DNA from: Rhyzopertha dominica
Taxonomy: Eukaryota > Arthropoda > Insecta > Coleoptera > Bostrichidae
Reading direction: 5' to 3'
Length of the DNA: 64,000 bases
NCBI GenBank assembly: GCA_025024175.1
Contig: QCXZ01000041.1
Span: forward strand, 44,201,786 to 44,265,785
Positions 58,630 through 64,000 of this stretch are shown one piece after another (positions within the stretch are counted from its first letter, which is position 1; each line of letters begins with the position of its first letter). A program made the position numbers and the translations under genes. Under the pieces are notes generated by a model. That model was not told the DNA's origin. It ran no database searches and saw nothing but the letters and a program-made list of their open reading frames with translations.

Positions 58630-59225
58630 ATTTTAGAAGATTTTGAGAACTATACATATTTGAAGATGTCACAAGGACTGCGAATCGTATTGACTGTAGG
58701 TTTTAACGGGGCCTTAGTTTTATGGGTTTTGGGCAAACCATACAATTTAGGTATGTTGCAATCGGAAACAGTTAAAAAGGGCTTCTCCCCATTTGAAAGA
58801 TTTGAACTTTTGATAACATCATTAGTAATTCTGGAAATTTTTGAGGGTAGGATCTCGGGATAATTTTTGATATGTTTCCTCATCTAACAATTCTCTAACT
58901 TTAGTCTCATAACCTGTTCTGTCTAAAATTGCTGTGGCTCAACCCTTGTCTGCTCTAGTAACTATAATGAAGTTATCTGTATTCAAATCCTTAAGAGCCT
59001 TCGTTTCCTCAGATGTCACATTAGGTTTGGGCGTACATTTCTAATGGTGTGGCATACATCCATCCTAATCTTATCCGCTTGATCTTTCGAAAGCAGTCTT
59101 ATACAAGATTCCACCCATGACATTATCTCCACTTTTGGAATTGTCCATAGCGTTACAGCAAAGTGCATCCCCTTCGCTAAAATATTTATAGCAGCATCCG
59201 AGACACTCTCTTTTGACAAGTTTTC
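58630..59225 (-). pseudogene. PLE reverse transcriptase N-terminal fragment
   Basis: On the minus strand: VSDAAINILAKGMHFAVT (the LS..L....LL.KGL.F..T segment), IRMDVCHTI, IIVTRADKG (the ADKG box), ILDRTGYETKVRELLDEETY, SRDPT, ISRITNDVI and IPKLYGLPKTHKTKAPLKPT (the LYGLPKTHK box typical of PLEs). It stops after FKYV at about 58655, before the RT catalytic box. It is thus a 3'-deleted piece, unlike the other PLE copies here, which lose the 5' side. Few stops interrupt it. Confidence 0.92.
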
Positions 59226-59582
59226 GTTTTCAATTCAATTACTTTCAAGGCTTACTGTGATTTTTAAAATTGGATTATAACTCGTTTATTATTGAAAAGG
59301 AAGTTGGTCAAGTGTACAGCATTTTAAAGAGAAAAAAAATAATTTTTAATTAGCTCCGCTAGTTATTGAGATGTCCATAGAGAACATGAAAAAGAAACAG
59401 CTTATATAAAGTGTACTTTTTTAAGTTATTTTTATATTATATAAGGTGATTCATTAAGAATTTTTCTGAACTGGAGATACTACACACCTAAATTTGGTGA
59501 TTGAGCTTAATATGCCCTATGCAAATATTGCAGGTTTACGAGACACAGGGTGTTCAAAGTTGGAATTTTAGTTTGAAATATC

Positions 59583-60429
59583 TCAATAATTTTGTGATTT
59601 TAAGCTGTATTGTCTGGAAAATTGGCGGTGACGGTGAGGAAAATGTTCATTCAGGAATTGGCGTACGGGCAGAAAAAAATGTGGCGGTGCCCCGTCTTGC
59701 ATCAACCACATGTTCCGCCTTATGGCTGGTGGTACATCTCCTAGTAGTGTGTTTAAATTTGGTTCAAGAAAGTTTAAATAGAGGAGCCCGTTCAGATTAG
59801 GAGGAAGTTCAAAAGGACCGATAAAAAACGAGATATCACACCACACCAAATATTTATCTTGAATTCATGCTGAAAATGTCGTTGCTTCAGAGCATGTGGA
59901 TTTTCTGTGTACTACAAATGATTGTTTTTCCAATTAAAAACACCTCGCCTAGTAAACATCGCCTCATCAGTAAAAAAGAGGTTACTAAGAAAATCCTGGT
60001 TTTTGGTTTATTTACCTAGGATAAATTGAGCTGATAAATCTTGAGGCAACAAATTTTGGACATGAATATAGTGATATGGATGGAGATTATCTTTCTGTAG
60101 AATTCTCCAGATAGACAATTGGCTTATTCCTGTTCCCGCACTTAGCCGACGAGTACTGATATCTGGATTTTCCGAAATACGAACTAAAACCTCGTTTTTA
60201 TCATCGACGTTGATAGTTTTTTAGCACCGTTTAAGCTTTTAGGACGAAAACACCCTGTTTCGTCTAGGCGGATGTAAATACGTCTGAACAGTTTGTGATT
60301 GGGTTGTCTTCGATTTGGGTATAATTCTAAATACCTTCTGGCTGCACCAAGTCCACTATAATTTGACTGAGCAAAAACACAAATCATATCACGCATTTCA
60401 CTGTTAGAAAATTCATTATGTCGTCGCAT
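59583..60429 (-). pseudogene. Tc1/mariner-type transposase, third catalytic Asp deleted
   Basis: Begins at MRRHNEFSNSEMRDMICVFA (60429), giving the helix-turn-helix region with ARRYLELYPNRRQPNHKLFR and GCFRP. After frame breaks it gives TRRGVFNWKNNH and ENPHALKQRHFQHEFKINIW. Then come SFFIGPFELPPNLNGLLYL, VPPAIRRNMWLMQDGAPPHF (second catalytic Asp) and VRQFLNEHFPHR. The RSPDLTPLDF block with the third Asp is missing; the frame runs directly into the terminal repeat. The copy is therefore a non-autonomous deletion derivative. Confidence 0.92.
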
Positions 60430-60892
60430 TTTCTTAATTTATAATTTTTACTACAAATAATACTAAATAAATTTAAAAAAAATCAATAAACACTCTCACT
60501 TAGTGACAGTAAAATTGTCAAATATTTCTTTACACGAAAAATTGATAAGTGCTGACACAAGCCTACTTGAATCAAAGTCAAAGTAATAACGGTGGCTTAG
60601 GAGTGTTTACACTGAATGTTTAAAATACAAATAACTCAAAAACGGATAGAGTTACATGAAATAGACAAAAGTGCCTTTTCTATTGGAAATGGAACTTCCT
60701 TTTAGATTTTCTAGTCATTTTAGCCATAACTCGTTAGGCAAAGAAGATTTGCTGCAATTTACTTAAGTAAAAGGGTGTAACTAACGCCCTATATACATAG
60801 TGCTAAATTTAACATTAAATTCGTAATTCTCTTTCCAAAAATAGCATAAAGTTGCCAATTTCTCAGACGATACTGCTTAAAATCACAAAATG

Positions 60893-62124
60893 GGGTCGTC
60901 CCACAATTTTTTTTTTATTTTACATTTAAAATGTACATAAAAATTGAAGCGCAAAGGCATTGTTTTCGATTTTTTCCGGTTCTTCTTTACCGGGAAAGAA
61001 ATGCGAAAGTATGGATTTTTCAATATCCGTTTCAAATGCCTGGATATTCCACCAGGGAGATGACGTAAAAGGTTCGCATGCTGACGAAAGCGAGAACCAC
61101 CAATAATAATAGCCAGTGCTCTAGCGGCATTGCAAGTAATATTTGTTTACATTTTTTTTTGAGCTGCGTCGCGTTGCCAATGTGGGCAAATTTTCGCGAT
61201 ATCGTGAGGAATGTACTCGTAAACTGGCATTGTGACATTGATACCTAGGTCAACTTAAGGCGTATTTGTGAAAATAACTTAAATCATCCTTCAGTCATCA
61301 GTATATTCTATAATGAACAGTTCAATATAATAAGCGCATTCCCTGGCCTTTTGGTGAAATACGAAAGCACTTTGACCATCGAACCTGCTTTATATTAATG
61401 TTTTTACAATGAGGAATTAAACGACGCTTGAATCTTGATAATGTTTAGTTTGTGTACTTTCGTATTATAAAGATATGATAAATTTTGAAACTGTCAGGAT
61501 GATATCTGGCCGTCGTTAGGAAGAAAACGGTAAAGTACCGCTGACAACATGTCACATGTGTAACGGATAACCCTAACAACTCTAGCCATGCGTTTTTGTT
61601 TACATAGTTTGGTCAAATTTTCGAGTTTCGTATTTGTCAGATTAAGTGGTGGAGAAAGATGTTGTCGAAGTATTTGGGTAACTATTGTGTTTTTAATGTC
61701 AGAATGGCTTACGTTAAGAAGTGTTTTGTTCCGTGCTGCAAGAATACTACTGCTGATGAACAGTTACAGGTTATTCCTATGTTTATATTATAATATTGAC
61801 GTTGATGGTTATACTTATACCTTCGCCCCTCTCTCTCACTCCCATTGCATTATTTGTGTTTTTCTGGCTAATTTATAAAACTGACAACAGTGAGCACCTA
61901 GTTACCTAGGGAGCTGTAACAGTGCGCATGACGGAAATTAGGAACCTTTTGCGTAGTTGTTGGCGGATTTAAGAAAATGTTTGAAATAGGGTAATTTTTC
62001 TACCGCCGTTGTTTAAGAGTTGAATTAATCTGAAAGCAAAATAGATGCGTGGCACTAGTATTCATGATGTAAGCAATAAAAGGCATAGGTTAAAACTATC
62101 AAATTTTAATGTGCGGGACGACCC
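60893..62124. mobile_element. Nested transposon with GGGTCGTCCC ends
   Basis: The element starts GGGTCGTCCCACA and ends in the complement of GGGTCGTCCCGCA. It lies exactly at the break in the right inverted repeat of the 59451-62250 transposon. Removing it restores the arm except for three extra bases (an additional TTA/TAT), which hints at a 3-bp target duplication, though the flanks do not match cleanly. It is about 1.23 kb. The superfamily is not settled; 3-bp duplications with G-rich ends would suit PIF/Harbinger. Confidence 0.75.
61704..61769 (+). other. Possible THAP-domain first exon
   Basis: ATG 61704 opens MAYVKKCFVPCCKNTTADEQ and LQ, then CAG followed by GTTATT, a plausible splice donor. 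The start resembles THAP zinc-finger N termini (C..PGC.N). The rest of the domain (C-x2-H half and AVPTIF motif) is not seen nearby. THAP domains occur in P-element-type transposases and host proteins. Confidence 0.35.
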
Positions 62125-62250
62125 TATTATTGAGAAATTTCAAATTAAAATTCCATTTGTATAAGGCATGTTAAGCTCAATCACCATATTTTGTTGTGTA
62201 GGATCTCCAGTTCAGAGATGGCCCATTCTTAATGAATTATTTAAATCAAC

Positions 62251-63339
62251 CTGTTGGGCACAACTTCTAAGGTTTAGAATTAAACACCCCTAAATAACGC
62301 TAATTACTAATTTTTCACAGTTTTCCGAAGTGGCTCGCCTATAAAAGTCTGTAATCCAAAACGGCCGCACAAGCCGACTCTCGTCCGTCGTCTTGTATTT
62401 GTAAACAGATTTCGCGGCAAAACGAGCGGAAGGCAGAGCAGCCAGTGTAGGGTGCTTTTGTATTTTATAAAGGACAATAACCACGGGGTGCATGAACTGG
62501 GGCCTCCAGCCCCGGCAGCTTTTCACCTGTGGTCTCCGATACACGTACAGCAACAGCTGTCGTCTGTGTCCATGTTTTACATTACTTTATTAGCGTCGAT
62601 CACCACCCGTATCGGCTTTAAAAACAACGCGACGGCAATTACGGCCGCATCCTTGTTCTCGACAGATTCGTTCGCGCAGGTATAAGTTTTTTAAGTCACT
62701 CGGTCGCTGACAGCTGTTTGAATGAAATGAGAGCGTCAACGATCCGCCCGCCTTTCTTGTCGGTGTCTGTGTTGGAAGCGATGGCGAAATTAATTTTCAA
62801 AATTAAAGTATCAAGCAACGATCTACAAGACTGACTTATGCAGAGGCTTTTACAGCTTGATAGTCGGCCGTCGTATACTATTCTACTGTAAATGAGGCTT
62901 TTTACAACCTTATGGTCGGTCATCTTAAACTATTGGGATTAGTGGCACGCTTCAGAGATCCTAAATGGGCCGTATTCAAAAAAATCTTTTTGGCTAAAAT
63001 TTTAACCTTTTCACTACAAATTTTTGAAATTTGTTAGTTGTGATAATTTAGCAATCAATAAAACATAGAAGCTTTTATAACAAATTTTATTTAATGCAGA
63101 CCTGATGCTAACTGGCGCGATCCGCGATCTATTGTATGTGATACTTTATTGGGTTTAAATTTTCGGAAGTATAAATTAAAAGCCTTTGCATGTCATAACG
63201 AATTTATACAAATTTAATATAAAACATACAAATTAGTAAGTAGAAAATGGTTAGAAAAAAATTACAATAGTGCACAATAAAATGTATACGCGGTATCGAT
63301 TATGTTCATTACAGCTTGTTAATAAGCACATTGCAGGAG
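62251..63339. other. GC-richer unassigned block, then AT-rich DNA
   Basis: 62330-62900 is GC-richer and unique in the window. The frames at 62290-62553 (minus) and 62452-62685 (plus, ending near a GCAGGTATAAG donor-like site) match nothing known. At about 62968 GGGCCGTATTC could be the end of the transposon at 63340-64000. Confidence 0.4.
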
Positions 63340-64000
63340 TCACAAACTAAAAAAAATACTATCACTTTCACTGCTAAAATCACGATTAACTTCTATTATC
63401 AATTCTTGTACATGATTCGCTCTGTACCGATTTTCAATGTCCAGTACACGCCGCACTGAATTTCTCCATGCATTGACACTTGTTATTTCAGCTTCGTGTC
63501 TAATTTTTAACAGCATTTCATTGCTAAATTTTCCACCGGTGTTCCCTCGTCGAATTCTTTGTTTCACCTGCCCCATGTCATTTCAATGGTGTTGAAAATG
63601 TAATGATATGGGGGTAATCGTAGAATGGTGTGTCCCGATTCAGAAGCGAGAATGTCAATTTTAAATTTTTCCAAAAACAATTGTTTTTTTTGTGCAGTCT
63701 TCTTCGAAATATAAATATTCTTTTCTTAAAAACTCTTGAATGGTTGCCTTATTAGCTCCAGGAACGAAACCATTTTCACCTACTGCGTGTAGAATCATTA
63801 TCCTTTTTCCTTTTGACGCCGGAATATTGACGTTGCACTTCCCTGAGTCATCAACCCATCCCTTTTTTATTATATCATGGGTATCGCCGAGGAAAAATAT
63901 CGGACGATTTTCCTGCCTATACATTTTTATAGATTTTAAATAATCGTATCTCCACTTTCTTATTACCTGGCTTTCCATTAAGCATTGCTTCTTCTCCACC
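63340..64000 (-). pseudogene. DDE_3-type transposase relic, copy 2 (runs off the window)
   Basis: From the right edge: MEKKQCLMESQVIRKWRYDY, RPIFFLGDTHDIIKKGWVDD (first Asp; the usual LDETW reads LGDTH), NVNIPASKGKRIMILHAVGE and NGFVPGANKA. It then skips the block with the second Asp (the MDNA region) and goes to TIQEFLRKEYLYFEEDCTKK. After a break comes SGHTILRLPPYHYIFNTIEM (third acidic region). A frameshift at about 63575 leads to MGQVKQRIRRGNTGGKFSNE through DFSSESDS. Same family as 51120-52230, same strand. The N terminus lies beyond 64000. Confidence 0.88.

Larger units (their letters stand above)
59451..62250 (-). mobile_element. Tc1/mariner-type transposon with inverted ends, right end split by a nested element
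   Basis: 59451-59645 is matched in inverted orientation by 62250-62125 and then, after a 1.2-kb interruption, by 60892-60835. Landmarks are ATTCATTAAGAA, CTGAACTGGAGAT, GGTGATTGAGCTTAA, GAATTTTAATTTGAAAT and TTTTGTGATTTTAAGC. Without the nested piece the element is about 1.57 kb. The left arm has about 36 bp (GCAGGTTTACGAGACACAGG and following) missing from the right arm. The transposase on the minus strand is internally deleted. Confidence 0.88.

Noticed and set aside
62452..62685. 77-codon plus frame ending at a donor-like site as a host exon
   Set aside because: It starts with GTG directly after an in-frame stop, has no acceptor upstream and resembles nothing known.

Overview
This window looks like non-coding DNA from a large, AT-rich insect genome. 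A beetle is my best guess from the mix of transposon families, but the sequence does not settle the order. I found no intact host protein gene, rRNA or complete tRNA. Almost everything recognisable is a decayed mobile element: Penelope-like retroelements (PLEs), BEL/Pao and Ty3/gypsy LTR elements, non-LTR retrotransposon tails, Tc1/mariner-type transposons, hAT elements and several tandem repeats. Single N bases are scattered through the window and break some reading frames.

Layout. 1-8 kb holds a non-LTR 3' tail (minus, 1784-2496), a BEL/Pao relic lacking its reverse transcriptase (minus, 3600-6200) and a second inverted non-LTR tail (8028-8442). 8.7-11.7 kb is a PLE split by about 1.5 kb that includes a transposase relic. 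13.1-14.5 kb is a near-complete mariner with matching inverted ends, TA duplications and one in-frame stop. It is followed by an orphan mariner end and a non-LTR RT fragment. 17.6-18.0 kb is an inverted PLE terminal repeat. 18.7-19.2 kb is a transposase relic and 22.4-23.2 kb a PLE-like end plus a non-LTR RT tail. 24-27 kb has several short tandem arrays. 31.3-31.75 kb carries two tandem repeats, about 269 bp apart, each with a hammerhead-ribozyme-like core. 34.1-35.6 kb is an LTR with a lysine-type primer-binding site, interrupted by a hAT element with an exact 8-bp target duplication.

From 37.8 to 39.3 kb there is a transposase tail followed by two head-to-head copies of one PLE family. Two tandem arrays follow: about 132 bp x 3 at 40.8 kb and about 270 bp x 3.9 at 41.9 kb. 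43.9-45.5 kb holds a hAT element carrying a ZMYM1-like (DUF4371) transposase fragment. 46.6-47.6 kb is a 5'-truncated PLE. 51.1-53.1 kb holds two minus-strand transposase relics, 55.8-56.9 kb a gypsy gag/RT relic and 58.6-59.2 kb a PLE N-terminal fragment. 59.45-62.25 kb is a transposon whose right inverted repeat is split by a 1.2-kb nested element bearing a possible THAP exon. At the right edge a second DDE transposase runs off the window.

The elements do not form a pathway. Their relation is stratigraphic: younger insertions cut older ones. The most interesting signal is the hammerhead-bearing tandem repeat at 31.3 kb, which resembles a retrozyme. Also notable is the recurrence, at the ends of several PLE families here, of a shared motif: a CTGANGA-like box, a hairpin, then GAAAC. 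Stretches between elements are AT-rich and unrecognised, with a few GC-richer blocks that could be conserved regulatory DNA.
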